Assembly: GCA_946631855.1 (NCBI GenBank)
Contig: CAMPAL010000008.1
Span: 1 to 42,553, forward strand
Source: an uncultured Treponema sp.
GTDB lineage: Bacteria; Spirochaetota; Spirochaetia; Treponematales; Treponemataceae
Reading direction: 5' to 3'
DNA: 42,553 nt
The stretch's first letter is position 1. Each line of letters starts with the position of its first letter. Under the pieces are notes generated by a model. That model did not search any database and had not been told where the DNA came from. It worked only from the letters and a program-made list of their open reading frames with translations. The position numbers and the translations under genes were made by a program. Below, piece by piece: positions 32,854 through 41,744 of the stretch.

Positions 32854-33726
32854 ATGGACAAATTAAAAATTTTATTAGCAAAAGGAAGAATTTACGAATC
32901 GGTTTATGAGTTATTAAGCGATGTAGGTATCTCAATCCATCTACCCGACAGACAGTATTTCCCAACCACAAACCAGAAAGACCTTGCTTTCCAGGTTGTA
33001 AAACCTCAGATCACAAGTATTCTTCTTGCAAACAATAAAGCAGATGTTGGATTCAGTGGTAAAGACTGGGTTTTTGAAAATGATGTAGAAGATGATGTAG
33101 TTGAAATTATGGATTTAGGTTTTGACCCTGTACGTATTGTTGCTGCAATTCCAGAAGCCCGCGATTATGACAAACTTCTTAAAGGAAAAGTTACAATTGC
33201 AACTGAATATCAGAATTTAAGCCGCAAATGGGTAGAAACAAAGAAAATTGATGGAAAAATCTTCCGCACCTGGGGAACTTCAGAAGGATTTGTTCAGGAC
33301 ACAGATGATTCAATTGCTCAGATTTTAATTGATAATACATCAACAGGTTCTTCATTAAAAGCAAACAGACTTAAGATTGTTGATACTTTGATGGAATCTT
33401 CAACAAGAATGTATGCTTCAAAAGAAGCAATGAACGATCCAGAAAAGAAACAGAAAATCATGGAATTGAAAATGCTTTTTGAAACAGTTTTGAATGCCCG
33501 CGACAGAGTTATGCTTGAAATGAACTGTGCAGAAAAAGATTTCGACAACTTAATCAAAGCAATTCCAAGTATGAAGAGTCCAACAGTTTCACCACTTTTT
33601 GGTGGAAACGGATATGCGGTAAAAACTGCTGTAAAAAAATCAGAAGTACCAACACTTCTTCCAAAACTCCAGAGTCTTGGTGCAACAGATATCGTAGAAT
33701 ACGAATTGCGTAAAGTAATGCTGTAA
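32854..33726 (+). CDS. hisG: ATP phosphoribosyltransferase, long form
   Basis: First step of histidine synthesis: ATP plus PRPP gives phosphoribosyl-ATP. 290 residues, the long form with its own C-terminal regulatory domain, so no HisZ is needed. Marks: LKILLAKGRIYESVYELL, NKADVGFSGKDWVFEN, the PRPP loop near DNTSTGSSLKAN, and the ACT-like tail LPKLQSLGATDIVEYELRKVM. GGAG lies 7 bases before the ATG. hisB follows 12 bases later; the rest of the pathway is elsewhere. Confidence 0.95.
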   Translation: MDKLKILLAKGRIYESVYELLSDVGISIHLPDRQYFPTTNQKDLAFQVVKPQITSILLANNKADVGFSGKDWVFENDVEDDVVEIMDLGFDPVRIVAAIPEARDYDKLLKGKVTIATEYQNLSRKWVETKKIDGKIFRTWGTSEGFVQDTDDSIAQILIDNTSTGSSLKANRLKIVDTLMESSTRMYASKEAMNDPEKKQKIMELKMLFETVLNARDRVMLEMNCAEKDFDNLIKAIPSMKSPTVSPLFGGNGYAVKTAVKKSEVPTLLPKLQSLGATDIVEYELRKVML

Positions 33727-33738
33727 GAGGAGAAACTC

Positions 33739-34353
33739 ATGAGAACTGCAACTGTAAAAAGAACAACTGGCGAAACTCAGATTGAACTTACCCTCAATCT
33801 TGATGGAAGTGGAAAATGTAATGTTGAAAATCCAATTGGATTTTTTGATCATATGCTTAAATCTTTCTGTAAACACGGGCTTTTTGATCTTTCCGGAACT
33901 ATCAAGGGCGACCTTGAAGTTGACCAGCACCACACAATCGAAGATACAGGAATTGTACTTGGACAGTGCTTTCAGAAAGCTTTAGGTGATTGCGCTGGCA
34001 TTTACAGAAGCGGTTTCTTTATCTACCCTATGGACGAAACTCTTGTTCAGGCTGCAGTTGATTTTGGTGGAAGACCTTACCTGGTTTGTAATGCAAATCT
34101 TGCCGGTATGCCATTAATTTCTGTAAGTGGTGGAAAAGAAGCTTCTTTCCAGACAGACTGCTTTGAAGATTTCTGGCAGGGCTTTACATCAAATGCTTTG
34201 TGCAATCTTCATATTGATGTTATCCGTGGCAGAAGTGACCACCACAAAATTGAAGGAGCCTTTAAAGCTGTTTCAAGAGCAATCAGAAATGCTGTAGAAA
34301 TTGATCCTCGCCGCAATGGAGCAATTCCAAGCACAAAAGGTGTTTTAGTATGA
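33739..34353 (+). CDS. hisB: Imidazoleglycerol-phosphate dehydratase
   Basis: Manganese enzyme that removes water from imidazole-glycerol phosphate in histidine synthesis. 204 residues, monofunctional (no phosphatase part). Marks: GFFDHMLKSFCKHG, VDQHHTIEDTGIVLGQ, GRSDHHKIEGAFKAVSRA, all metal-site histidine blocks of the family. GAGGAG precedes the ATG. The stop overlaps the next gene as ATGA. Confidence 0.96.
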   Translation: MRTATVKRTTGETQIELTLNLDGSGKCNVENPIGFFDHMLKSFCKHGLFDLSGTIKGDLEVDQHHTIEDTGIVLGQCFQKALGDCAGIYRSGFFIYPMDETLVQAAVDFGGRPYLVCNANLAGMPLISVSGGKEASFQTDCFEDFWQGFTSNALCNLHIDVIRGRSDHHKIEGAFKAVSRAIRNAVEIDPRRNGAIPSTKGVLV

Positions 34354-35042
34354 AAATAGTTGTCTTTGGAGATTCCGTTCTAAAAGGTGTGATTACAACT
34401 CCAGAAACAACCAGTTTATTTGATGTAACAGAGAATGATTCTCTGACACTTGCTCAAAAAAAACTGGGTTTTGAACTGGATAACCGCTCAATTTATGGAA
34501 ATATCATCTCCAAAGGACAAAGTAAATTTAATAAATGGCTGGAAAAAGGCGGAAGTGCCGATATCTGCATTATTGAATTTGGTGATAACGATAGTGATTA
34601 CGACTGGTCCCCGATAAGTCAGAATCCTGGTGAAACTTTCGAGAAAAAAACACCACTGGAAGACTATACCAGAATTCTGAATGAAATGGTTCAAGCCTGT
34701 AAAGCCCATAATATTCTTCCGCTTCTGGCAACAGCTCCTGCTCTTATTCCAGAAAGATGGATTAACACAATCTCTAAAGACTTAAACAAAGAAAATATCC
34801 TTAAATTTCTGAACAATGATATAAATCGCTTATCTAAAAATCAGGAAGAATATTTCAACTGCATGCTTAAATATGCAAAAGAAAATGATATTATCTGCAT
34901 TGATTTTAGAAGCGAACTCTTAAAACAAAACAATTATAATGATTTAATCTGTCTGGATGGCATACATCCTAATGAAAAAGGATACGAACTTATGTCACAA
35001 ATCTGGATAGAAAAATTATCAGCACTTTCTTTAAATAAATAG
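34350..35042 (+). CDS. SGNH/GDSL-family hydrolase
   Basis: Esterase-like enzyme of 230 residues without a signal peptide. Block I is VVFGDSVLKG with the nucleophile serine, block III IEFGDNDSD (the usual GxND has become GDND), and block V DGIHPNEKGYELM with the catalytic Asp and His. The substrate is unknown: an acyl or acetyl ester on a sugar is typical. It overlaps the hisB stop by 4 bases, so it is translated with the his genes, although no link to histidine synthesis is evident. Confidence 0.85.
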   Translation: MKIVVFGDSVLKGVITTPETTSLFDVTENDSLTLAQKKLGFELDNRSIYGNIISKGQSKFNKWLEKGGSADICIIEFGDNDSDYDWSPISQNPGETFEKKTPLEDYTRILNEMVQACKAHNILPLLATAPALIPERWINTISKDLNKENILKFLNNDINRLSKNQEEYFNCMLKYAKENDIICIDFRSELLKQNNYNDLICLDGIHPNEKGYELMSQIWIEKLSALSLNK

Positions 35043-35050
35043 GAACAAAA

Positions 35051-35500
35051 ATGGACGAAATAGTAATTTATACAGACGGCGGCTGCAGCGGTAATCCAGG
35101 CCCTGGAGGATGGGGAATTGTTGTTATTGCCGATGGTGTTGCAAAACAACTTTCTGGTGGAGAAGCACAAACTACAAATAACAGAATGGAATTAACCGCC
35201 GCAATAACAGCCCTTCAAGTTATTCACAACACACCTGGTTTTGCCCAGAGGCCTGTAAAAATCAACATAGACAGTCAGTACGTAAAAAACGGAATTACCA
35301 CCTGGATAAAAGGCTGGAAAGCAAAAGGATGGAAAACAGCAGATAAAAAGCCTGTAAAAAATCAGGATTTATGGACACAGCTGGATGCCTTAAACGAAGG
35401 ATTAAAGGTGAACTGGAACTGGGTGAAAGGTCACGCAGGAATTGAATATAATGAAATTTGTGACCAGTTATGCAAAGAAGAAATGAACAAATTTAAATAA
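35051..35500 (+). CDS. rnhA: Ribonuclease HI
   Basis: Cuts RNA in RNA-DNA hybrids. 149 residues with the catalytic set: YTDGGCSGNPGPGGWG (Asp), NNRMELTAAI (Glu), DSQYVKNGI (Asp) and, near the C-terminus, VKGHAGIEYNEICDQL (His and Asp). AGGA lies upstream of the ATG. It starts 8 bases after the SGNH gene and ends the hisG-hisB-SGNH-rnhA run. No terminator hairpin is visible after it. Confidence 0.96.
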   Translation: MDEIVIYTDGGCSGNPGPGGWGIVVIADGVAKQLSGGEAQTTNNRMELTAAITALQVIHNTPGFAQRPVKINIDSQYVKNGITTWIKGWKAKGWKTADKKPVKNQDLWTQLDALNEGLKVNWNWVKGHAGIEYNEICDQLCKEEMNKFK

Positions 35501-35551
35501 TTTTTTGTTTTATATTTCCTAAAATCGTTAAAGTCGGACCATTAATATAAT

Positions 35552-36448
35552 GTGAAAAATTTATTCAAACTTATATTAATCAGCCCGATTTTTTTATGTC
35601 TTTTTCTTTCCTGTCAGCAGGCCTTCTCTCACACGGAAGAAACTATCACCCTTGAACTTCCAGACTGGCCGCCAGAAACTGAAGATGCGTCTTTATCGCA
35701 AAACTATCCTGAACTGTCCCGCTGGAAAATTCAGATAAACACCTGTTCTGAAATTAAAACTTTCTGGCTTACGCCACAGGACAAAGTCATTTCGTTTACA
35801 ATAAGTAAAAATCAACCTGCCAGTCTTACTGCCCTGCCCATTACTTTCCTGGCAGACGGTAATGAAAGTGCCTATTTTTACCCGGCAGGTTTTGTTTATC
35901 CATCCTCCTTTGACAGCAAAACAAATTCCAGAATTCGCTGGGAAGAAGGCTATCTTGCAGATTTAATTCATAAAATAATAGCGGGAAAAACAGAAACTGG
36001 TGTTTCAACTTCAAGGCTGCAAAAATTTATGTTTTCTTTCAACTGGAAAAAAGCCCAGGAAAATATAGACAGCAGGATTGAATCAAGTCTTTCTGACAGT
36101 CTGACAGCCTGCTACAACCCCTGGCTGATTGATACTGCAAATCTTTTGGATAATCTTTGTTACGGAAGTTTTAAAGTCAGCCTTTTAAATATCACAAGTG
36201 CCTTCACCTATAATCTGGACACACTTTTTCCATTGCAGGACCTTACACCCCTGTCAGCTTTTATTCCGGAAAATCAGAAACTTTCTGAAAAAGGACTTAT
36301 AGTTATAAAGAAGGCCTGCCCTACCCTGATCGGAGACGGAAAAGAAAAAGGACTTGTTTTCGTCTGCAATTCAGCAAAAAATCTTTCACGAGAGTATATT
36401 TATATGCCGATATATTGTGAAGATTATGAAAAAATTTACCCGTTTTAG
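35552..36448 (+). CDS. Predicted lipoprotein of unknown function
   Basis: Not recognised. 298 residues, GTG start, signal peptide with lipobox LFLSC (MKNLFKLILISPIFLCLFLS then Cys). The mature part is rich in aromatic and Ser/Thr residues, with ELPDWPPETEDASLSQNYPE near the N-terminus; a beta-rich fold is likely. No ribosome site precedes the GTG; a TATAAT abuts it directly, too close to be its promoter, so expression from the upstream operon is likelier. It overlaps the next lipoprotein gene by 23 bases. Confidence 0.7.
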   Translation: MKNLFKLILISPIFLCLFLSCQQAFSHTEETITLELPDWPPETEDASLSQNYPELSRWKIQINTCSEIKTFWLTPQDKVISFTISKNQPASLTALPITFLADGNESAYFYPAGFVYPSSFDSKTNSRIRWEEGYLADLIHKIIAGKTETGVSTSRLQKFMFSFNWKKAQENIDSRIESSLSDSLTACYNPWLIDTANLLDNLCYGSFKVSLLNITSAFTYNLDTLFPLQDLTPLSAFIPENQKLSEKGLIVIKKACPTLIGDGKEKGLVFVCNSAKNLSREYIYMPIYCEDYEKIYPF

Positions 36449-37634
36449 CTTTTATTTTATTGTAACACTATCATTTTTCTCATTATTTACTCTGAATTCC
36501 TGCGGTAAAAACAAGAACAAACAGGAAGCAACAAAAGACACTCAGGAAATTCAGCCTGTAGAAATTAAGAAAAATCATAACTGGTATTATTTTACAAATC
36601 AGACTTATAAACAGATTGATAAAGTACAAAACACACCACCCCAGCCTTTTCTGCCATGGACAGAAGCAGTTCGTATTTCTTCTGCAAATACAAAAAGTGA
36701 TTCTGAAGCAAAAGTGAATACAGCCTTCGCAATTGTGAACAGACTGGGGCTTCTCTGTCTGGAAGAGGATAAAATTTCAATTGCAAAAGATTTAACTCTT
36801 TTTGAAAATCGAACTGCAGGAAATCTGGTTTTTCTGAATAACACACCGATTTTTTCTGTATACAAAAGTTCCTTCTTCAACGATACAATTACAGACCCGG
36901 ATTATAAAAAACATTCTGAAAATCATCTTTTCCTCGTTCAGTTTGATGATACTGCAAAAATTTCTTACCCCATAATTAACTGCAACAATCTCTGCCAGAT
37001 TCCAAATTCAGAAGTTACAGATTTTACCTGGGATGGACTGAACTTCTGGTGCAGCGTAAAATCAATCACCGACACAAAAAATACCTTCTCTTATCTGAAG
37101 TTTAAATCAACAAGTCCTCTGCTTTCTCTTTCTCCTGCCAGCTCAAAAGAAAGTCTGGTTATTGAAGAGATTGATGTGGATTCTTACCGTGCAAAAAAAG
37201 AACTGCTTCCATATTCAAATGCTCCTGAAAGAATAAAAAGCCTGCTTAAAGGATTTTCTTCCACCCTTCCATTTAGTATCGAAGTAAAATCGGCAGGAGG
37301 AACTTCGCCCCGAACCTATCAGAATCAGATTGCAAATTCTACACAGAAGGAACTGCAGGCTAAAGCAATCATTTCACAAAGCTGGTCTGCGGCCCTTTTT
37401 GAAGATGGAACTTTGTACCTGGAAGGGGCATTGCCTGGAAAACACATTTTACGCGGTGGAAAGGCAATTGCCATAAGACTTCCAAAATTGCCTGAAAACT
37501 TTGTATATTCAGATTTTGTAATTTCCGGAACAACTTTATATGCGGCCTGGGAAGAATCAGTTTTCTATAAAACTGGACGCACAGGCTTTCTGGAAGTAAA
37601 CTTAGACAAAACCCTTTACAGCAAATTACTGTAA
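36426..37634 (+). CDS. Predicted lipoprotein of unknown function, possibly beta-propeller-like
   Basis: Not recognised. With ATG 36426 it is 402 residues: a lysine n-region, hydrophobic core FSFYFIVTLSFFSLFTL and lipobox LNSC. The mature part has spaced W/F-rich strands (TDFTWDGLNFWCSVKS, AALFEDGTLYLEGALPG, SGTTLYAAWEESVFYKTGRTG), which suggests a propeller-like or repeated beta fold. The start lies inside the upstream gene, so translation is coupled. It is followed after 23 bases by an outer-membrane-like protein, and the three probably form one envelope unit. Confidence 0.72.
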   Translation: MKKFTRFSFYFIVTLSFFSLFTLNSCGKNKNKQEATKDTQEIQPVEIKKNHNWYYFTNQTYKQIDKVQNTPPQPFLPWTEAVRISSANTKSDSEAKVNTAFAIVNRLGLLCLEEDKISIAKDLTLFENRTAGNLVFLNNTPIFSVYKSSFFNDTITDPDYKKHSENHLFLVQFDDTAKISYPIINCNNLCQIPNSEVTDFTWDGLNFWCSVKSITDTKNTFSYLKFKSTSPLLSLSPASSKESLVIEEIDVDSYRAKKELLPYSNAPERIKSLLKGFSSTLPFSIEVKSAGGTSPRTYQNQIANSTQKELQAKAIISQSWSAALFEDGTLYLEGALPGKHILRGGKAIAIRLPKLPENFVYSDFVISGTTLYAAWEESVFYKTGRTGFLEVNLDKTLYSKLL

Positions 37635-37657
37635 ATTAAAGATAAAGGTCAGATTTT

Positions 37658-38368
37658 TTGAAAAAGATTATTTTTTTTGTAACACTTTTTATATTCTCAA
37701 TGACAGCATTTGCACAGGAAAGTGAAAACATAAAATTTCTTGGAAATAAATTTACAAAACCACAGAACTTTTCTGAATTTATCAATCTCTTAGACTTTGA
37801 AATTGAAGCAGGGCCTGGCATGTACATAAATACCGAATCAAAAACAGTCAGTGCACCATCTCCCATTATTTACCCGGTTACAATGGGCTTTCTCTGGCCA
37901 AATAATACTTTTCTGGCAGTTCAGCCAAGCATGTCTTTTTTTATGATGAACCACCTCTGGTATAACAATAAAGCCCTGCCAGCAGAAATTGAAAACAGAA
38001 CCTCAACAACGCTTTCCTTTATGTTTACACTTCCAGCAGTAATTTCAATCTACATGGGAAAAACACGTCTACAGCTTATGCCTGGAATTTCAATTCTGAC
38101 TCGTTTTGCTTTTCTGGCAAATAATATAAATGCTGATGATTCAGGCTTTTCCGGTTCTGCCACATCTGATATTGCAAATATAAACGGCTGGTTCTGGAAC
38201 AATGCAAGATTTTTTTATTTAAGTTCCGGCATTTCTTTTTTGTACAATATTTACAATGATATAAAAATTGGACCTGAAATTAATCTTCACATACCACTTG
38301 TACCGCTTGTAACTGGCGAAGGTCTACAAGGTACAATCATCTCAATCGGGATGAAAATCTCTTTATAA
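37658..38368 (+). CDS. Predicted outer-membrane beta-barrel protein of unknown function
   Basis: Not recognised. 236 residues with a signal peptide (KKIIFFVTLFIFSMTAFAQ) and many alternating-hydrophobic strands with aromatic girdles (FLAVQPSMSFFMMNHLWY, MFTLPAVISIYMGKTRLQLMPGIS, GPEINLHIPLVP), ending ISIGMKISL. A small outer-membrane barrel is the best guess. The start is TTG with AAAGG about 10 bases upstream. It is the third gene after two lipoproteins. Confidence 0.65.
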   Translation: MKKIIFFVTLFIFSMTAFAQESENIKFLGNKFTKPQNFSEFINLLDFEIEAGPGMYINTESKTVSAPSPIIYPVTMGFLWPNNTFLAVQPSMSFFMMNHLWYNNKALPAEIENRTSTTLSFMFTLPAVISIYMGKTRLQLMPGISILTRFAFLANNINADDSGFSGSATSDIANINGWFWNNARFFYLSSGISFLYNIYNDIKIGPEINLHIPLVPLVTGEGLQGTIISIGMKISL

Positions 38369-38418
38369 TATGTTATATTTCTTCAGATAATTAAAAATGT
38401 AATTCATCTGGAGGCATC

Positions 38419-39318
38419 ATGAAAAATCTTAAAGACTTAAACTATGGTATTGTTGGACTTGGAATAATGGGCGGATCAATAGCAAAAGCAATCCGCCAGC
38501 ACATTTTGAGCCAGATTGAGTCTACAGGAAAGATTTATGCCTGCAATCGAAGTACAGCAAGTCTTTCAATGGCTCTTTCAGAAGGAGTTGTTGATTATAC
38601 CTATACAAGTGATAAAGTCAGCGAAATGATTCCCCACTGCGATATCATCTATGTTTGTTTATATCCTCATGCAACCCTGGATTTCCTCCTTGAACATAAA
38701 GATAAATTTAAAAGCGGTGCGATTGTAACTGATATTTCCGGCGTAAAAGGCATTTTTGAAAAATCACTTCCAGGCATTCTAAGACCAGATATAGATTTTA
38801 TTATCGGGCATCCAATGGCAGGTGGTGAAAAAGAAGGTTATGCCAACTCTGATGCAAAATTCTTTATCAATCACAATTATATTCTTTGTCCACAGTCTTT
38901 TAATAAGCCTGAAAATCTGGAATTGATGCGTGATTTTGTTACAGCAATTGGATTTACCAGAATTACAGAAACAGACTGCGATACTCATGATTATAAAATC
39001 GGATTTACATCCCAGCTTTGTCACGTAATTGCAAGTGCCCTGGTAGAAAGTGCTCAGGATCCAGAGATTACAGCATTTGGTGGTGGTTCTTTTGAAGACC
39101 TGACAAGAATTGCAATGATAAATGCTCCTTTATGGACGGAACTTTTCATCAGCAATAAAGAAAAACTTACAGAACACATTGAAAACTTCCAGAAAAAAAT
39201 GGAAGAATTCAAAAACGATATTCTGAATGAAGATTCTGATGCCCTGAAAGCCCTGCTAGAAGATACCCGCGAAAAAAGAATGCGAATGGGTTCAATCAGA
39301 ACTATAAAAAAGAACTAA
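38419..39318 (+). CDS. tyrA: Prephenate dehydrogenase
   Basis: NAD(P)-dependent oxidative decarboxylation of prephenate to 4-hydroxyphenylpyruvate in tyrosine synthesis. 299 residues: Rossmann motif YGIVGLGIMGGSIAKAI (9-25), TDISGVKG, the active-site IIGHPMAGGEKEGY, HDYKIGFTSQLCHVIASAL, and FGGGSFEDLTRIA. No ACT or chorismate-mutase domain, so it is monofunctional. GGAGG lies 6-7 bases before the ATG. No other aromatic pathway gene is adjacent. Confidence 0.92.
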   Translation: MKNLKDLNYGIVGLGIMGGSIAKAIRQHILSQIESTGKIYACNRSTASLSMALSEGVVDYTYTSDKVSEMIPHCDIIYVCLYPHATLDFLLEHKDKFKSGAIVTDISGVKGIFEKSLPGILRPDIDFIIGHPMAGGEKEGYANSDAKFFINHNYILCPQSFNKPENLELMRDFVTAIGFTRITETDCDTHDYKIGFTSQLCHVIASALVESAQDPEITAFGGGSFEDLTRIAMINAPLWTELFISNKEKLTEHIENFQKKMEEFKNDILNEDSDALKALLEDTREKRMRMGSIRTIKKN

Positions 39319-39334
39319 TCCTCATAAATTTTTC

Positions 39335-39362
39335 TTGCTATATTAAAAAAATACTATATACT
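39335..39362 (+). promoter_or_regulatory. Promoter of the outer-membrane protein gene
   Basis: TTGCTA (39335-39340), a 16-base spacer and TATACT (39357-39362). The predicted transcription start (about 39369) falls inside the operator cluster 39367-39391. Confidence 0.65.
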
Positions 39363-39366
39363 TACT

Positions 39367-39391
39367 CTATCACGTGATAGTAACACTATCA
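39367..39391. promoter_or_regulatory. Composite operator: palindrome overlapping the TGATAGT-N3-ACTATCA element
   Basis: CTATCACGTGATAG (39367-39380) is a perfect 14-bp palindrome. Its right half is reused in TGATAGTAACACTATCA (39375-39391), the same element as at 29179-29195. Three half-sites are thus stacked over the transcription start. Confidence 0.75.
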
Positions 39392-39419
39392 GACCAATCT
39401 TATTATTCAAGGATTTTTT

Positions 39420-40397
39420 ATGAACCTGAAAAAACTTTTTCTTGCTGTTTCAACAGTTCTTTTAATTGTATCAGCCATCACCGCTGATGAAGAAGTCAAA
39501 TCTGAATCTCCATGGAAATTCTCAATTGCAACAGATTTTGCATTCTATCCTAAGTCAGATTATGTAAGCGGAGCAGACCATTTTGCCCCCCTGACTGGTC
39601 CATACAGCGGGCTGGAAGGTCGTGTTACCGGCAATGCAGCTTACACAATTCCAACACCACTTGGAGAACACTGGCTTTTATCATCTGCTAACATCGGACT
39701 TAAGGGAAGTTTTGAACTTTCACCAGTTTCTGTAAAACCTGGACTTGAAGTAAATTTCACACCACTTCCATTTTTAGTTTTTGCCGCTGGTGCACAGGCC
39801 GGAACAGGGTGGACTTTAGCAGGCCTTCAGGGTATGGCAGCTTTTAACGGCCCTGTAGCAGGAACTTACACCGATTACAAAACATTCCAGGACTGGTTCT
39901 TAAAATGGTATGCTCAAGGAACTTTCCAGTTTGATACAGGTGCTATTTTTGCCGGCGACTGGACTCACTTCCAGATTATGTACACATATCAGATTTACTA
40001 CGAAAGACTTACTTCTGCAGCAGACGGTTCTATATGGATGTGGCAGTGTTCTGGCAACAAGGTGAACGGTTACAAAGAATATCAGAACCTTGTTTTAGCG
40101 TATGCAATGCCTTTAGTTCTTAGCCGTATTGGAGTTCTTACAGAAATAGATGGTCCTTATCAGGATCAGGTTTATACAAATCCTTACTACAAAGGCTCAT
40201 TCAAAACTGTAAGCATAAGCCCAATGGCACAGCTCACTTTTGGACAGCATGACGTACTTACAATTCTTGCAGGTTTTTCAAGTCGCCGCAGTTTTACACA
40301 AGCCCACACAAAATCAACAGAAGAAACTGCACTTACTTACGCAGGCCGCGAATGGTTCTTCAACAGAATTGCTTTGAGCTGGACACATAGTTTCTAA
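39420..40397 (+). CDS. Predicted outer-membrane porin-like protein
   Basis: Not assigned to a named family. 325 residues with a signal peptide (MNLKKLFLAVSTVLLIVSAITA), then amphipathic beta strands with aromatic residues (WKFSIATDFAFYP, HWLLSSANIGLKGSFELSP, HFQIMYTYQIYYERL) and a C-terminal WTHSF; a final phenylalanine is the usual beta-barrel assembly signal. AAGGA is 6 bases before the ATG. The operator shared with the beta-galactosidase suggests uptake or binding of galactosides at the outer membrane; this is inference. Confidence 0.75.
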   Translation: MNLKKLFLAVSTVLLIVSAITADEEVKSESPWKFSIATDFAFYPKSDYVSGADHFAPLTGPYSGLEGRVTGNAAYTIPTPLGEHWLLSSANIGLKGSFELSPVSVKPGLEVNFTPLPFLVFAAGAQAGTGWTLAGLQGMAAFNGPVAGTYTDYKTFQDWFLKWYAQGTFQFDTGAIFAGDWTHFQIMYTYQIYYERLTSAADGSIWMWQCSGNKVNGYKEYQNLVLAYAMPLVLSRIGVLTEIDGPYQDQVYTNPYYKGSFKTVSISPMAQLTFGQHDVLTILAGFSSRRSFTQAHTKSTEETALTYAGREWFFNRIALSWTHSF

Positions 40398-40435
40398 TTA
40401 AAAGATTGAAGGTGCTTTCCGCGAGGTCTGCATCT

Positions 40436-41077
40436 TTATTTTTTACATTTGCTGATAAAGCCATAAACCACAAAGCTTAAAACTGCACTTAAGGCCTTAT
40501 CTGTGAGATTTGTAATAAGGCCTCCAAGGTATATAGCCAGGCGAAGGTTTCCGATTGCAAGATAAATTGAACGAACGGCCGTATCAATGTTGTCAACTCC
40601 GGTATTTGCACCAAAAAGAAAATCTGAAATCAGATTACCCGAAACTGCGTTTGAAATACCGCTCCATAAACCTGCCCATAAAAAGGTTTCCAGAGGAATC
40701 AGAAGCTCTTTTTTATTTGTTCCATTCCGACTTCCTGGAAACTCGTTGCTGACATTTTTTGTCTGCAGGTTCAGTCGTTTTTTGTAATTCCAGAAAGTTA
40801 TATAAGCCAGAAGAGCAGTAAGCATATGGCAGAGGGTAAAAGGAAGCATGGAGTAATCAAAAAAATACAGTGTTAAATTCGAGATAACTGCACAGGCAAG
40901 TCCCCACCAGAGCCCGCATAAGGCAACCACGGAGATTGTTAAAAGGGAATCAAGATACAGGGGAATACTGATATTACGTGCAATAAAAGAACCCAGGCAG
41001 TTTACCAAAACAGCAGCAAGGAGAAGCATAAAATTAAAGGCTTCCTTTTTTATGATTTTCTCATTCATTTTCATCAT
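40436..41077 (-). CDS. Membrane protein resembling an ECF transporter S-component
   Basis: About 213 residues with five or six hydrophobic helices. The opening FNFMLLLAAVLVNCLGSFIA and the block ISIPLYLDSLLTISVVALCG, with LWWGLACAVISNL next, resemble substrate-binding S-components of ECF transporters. It ends in a basic tail (ISKCKK). The start is uncertain among ATG 41077, 41074 and 41068; all overlap the response-regulator gene. Lying downstream of a sensor kinase and regulator, it may be their target or a sensory partner. The only energising module in the window is the fused protein at 8211-10355. Confidence 0.6.
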   Translation of the reverse strand: MMKMNEKIIKKEAFNFMLLLAAVLVNCLGSFIARNISIPLYLDSLLTISVVALCGLWWGLACAVISNLTLYFFDYSMLPFTLCHMLTALLAYITFWNYKKRLNLQTKNVSNEFPGSRNGTNKKELLIPLETFLWAGLWSGISNAVSGNLISDFLFGANTGVDNIDTAVRSIYLAIGNLRLAIYLGGLITNLTDKALSAVLSFVVYGFISKCKK

Positions 41078-41744
41078 CAAAAACAAACCCCAGTCTTTTA
41101 GCAAATTCAATTAAATCAAGACGATCTGAAATATTTAATTTTTGATAAATTATTGACCGCTGATTTATAATCGTTTTTAATTTTTTACCAAGCTCTTTTG
41201 CAATTACTTCCGGTTCTTTTTTCTGAGCCAGCATATAAAAAACCTGCTGTTCACTTTTTGTAAGATTTTTATAAAGACTGTAAGTGTCCCCTTTTTCATG
41301 TTCATTAACCAGGCTTCCAGCAAGCATTATTTTCATCACCTTAGAAGACACAGCGTTAAAATAATTTCCGCCTTTAGAAATAAGTTCAATTGCCTGCAAA
41401 AGTTCAGAAGTTTTTGCATTCTTTGTTACATAGCCCTGAACTCCGGCTTTAAGTGCTTTTTCAATATGCAGGGGATCGGAATACATTGTATAAATAATTA
41501 CAGGAAGATTTTCTTTTAATTCCCTAAGCTTTTGAGTTGCTAAAAGTCCGTCTTTACCATCCAGATTCAAATCTATAATGGCAAGAGCAATGTCTGAATT
41601 ATTTTGTAAAACCTCAAGACTTTCTTCTATACTGGCGGCATATATAAAAGAAAGATTTTTATTCTCATTAGAAAGCAAAAAGCCAATTCCGTCGCGAATG
41701 CCTTCGTGGTCATCAAGAAAGAGGATTTTTAAGAGTGATTGCAA
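41061..41744 (-). CDS. NarL/FixJ-type response regulator
   Basis: About 227 residues. The receiver domain has DD in ILFLDDHEG, phospho-acceptor Asp in AIIDLNLDG (D58), Thr in IIYTMYSD and Lys in GYVTKNA (K108). The C-terminal LuxR-type helix-turn-helix has LTKSEQQVFYMLAQKKEPEV and a diverged recognition helix (IINQRSIIYQKLNIS). I chose TTG 41744: the upstream in-frame ATG (41759) contains the GGAGG that lies 8 bases before it. It overlaps the kinase gene and the S-component-like gene, so the three are translated as a unit. Confidence 0.88.
   Translation of the reverse strand: MQSLLKILFLDDHEGIRDGIGFLLSNENKNLSFIYAASIEESLEVLQNNSDIALAIIDLNLDGKDGLLATQKLRELKENLPVIIYTMYSDPLHIEKALKAGVQGYVTKNAKTSELLQAIELISKGGNYFNAVSSKVMKIMLAGSLVNEHEKGDTYSLYKNLTKSEQQVFYMLAQKKEPEVIAKELGKKLKTIINQRSIIYQKLNISDRLDLIEFAKRLGFVFDDENE

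Noticed and set aside
33318-33740. A 140-codon minus-strand frame opposite hisG
   Set aside because: Serine- and phenylalanine-rich shadow of the hisG 3' end with no supporting start site.
35546-35551. Perfect TATAAT directly before the GTG start at 35552
   Set aside because: It abuts the start codon, so a transcript from it would begin inside the gene; no -35 lies 16-18 bases upstream. The gene is more likely read from the rnhA transcript.
39367-39380. CTATCACGTGATAG as a parS site for the ParB in this window
   Set aside because: It shares the TCACGTGA core of parS, but the outer bases do not fit the usual consensus, it lies far from parAB at a gene promoter, and its half-site repeats in the beta-galactosidase operator. 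A gene-regulatory operator explains it better.
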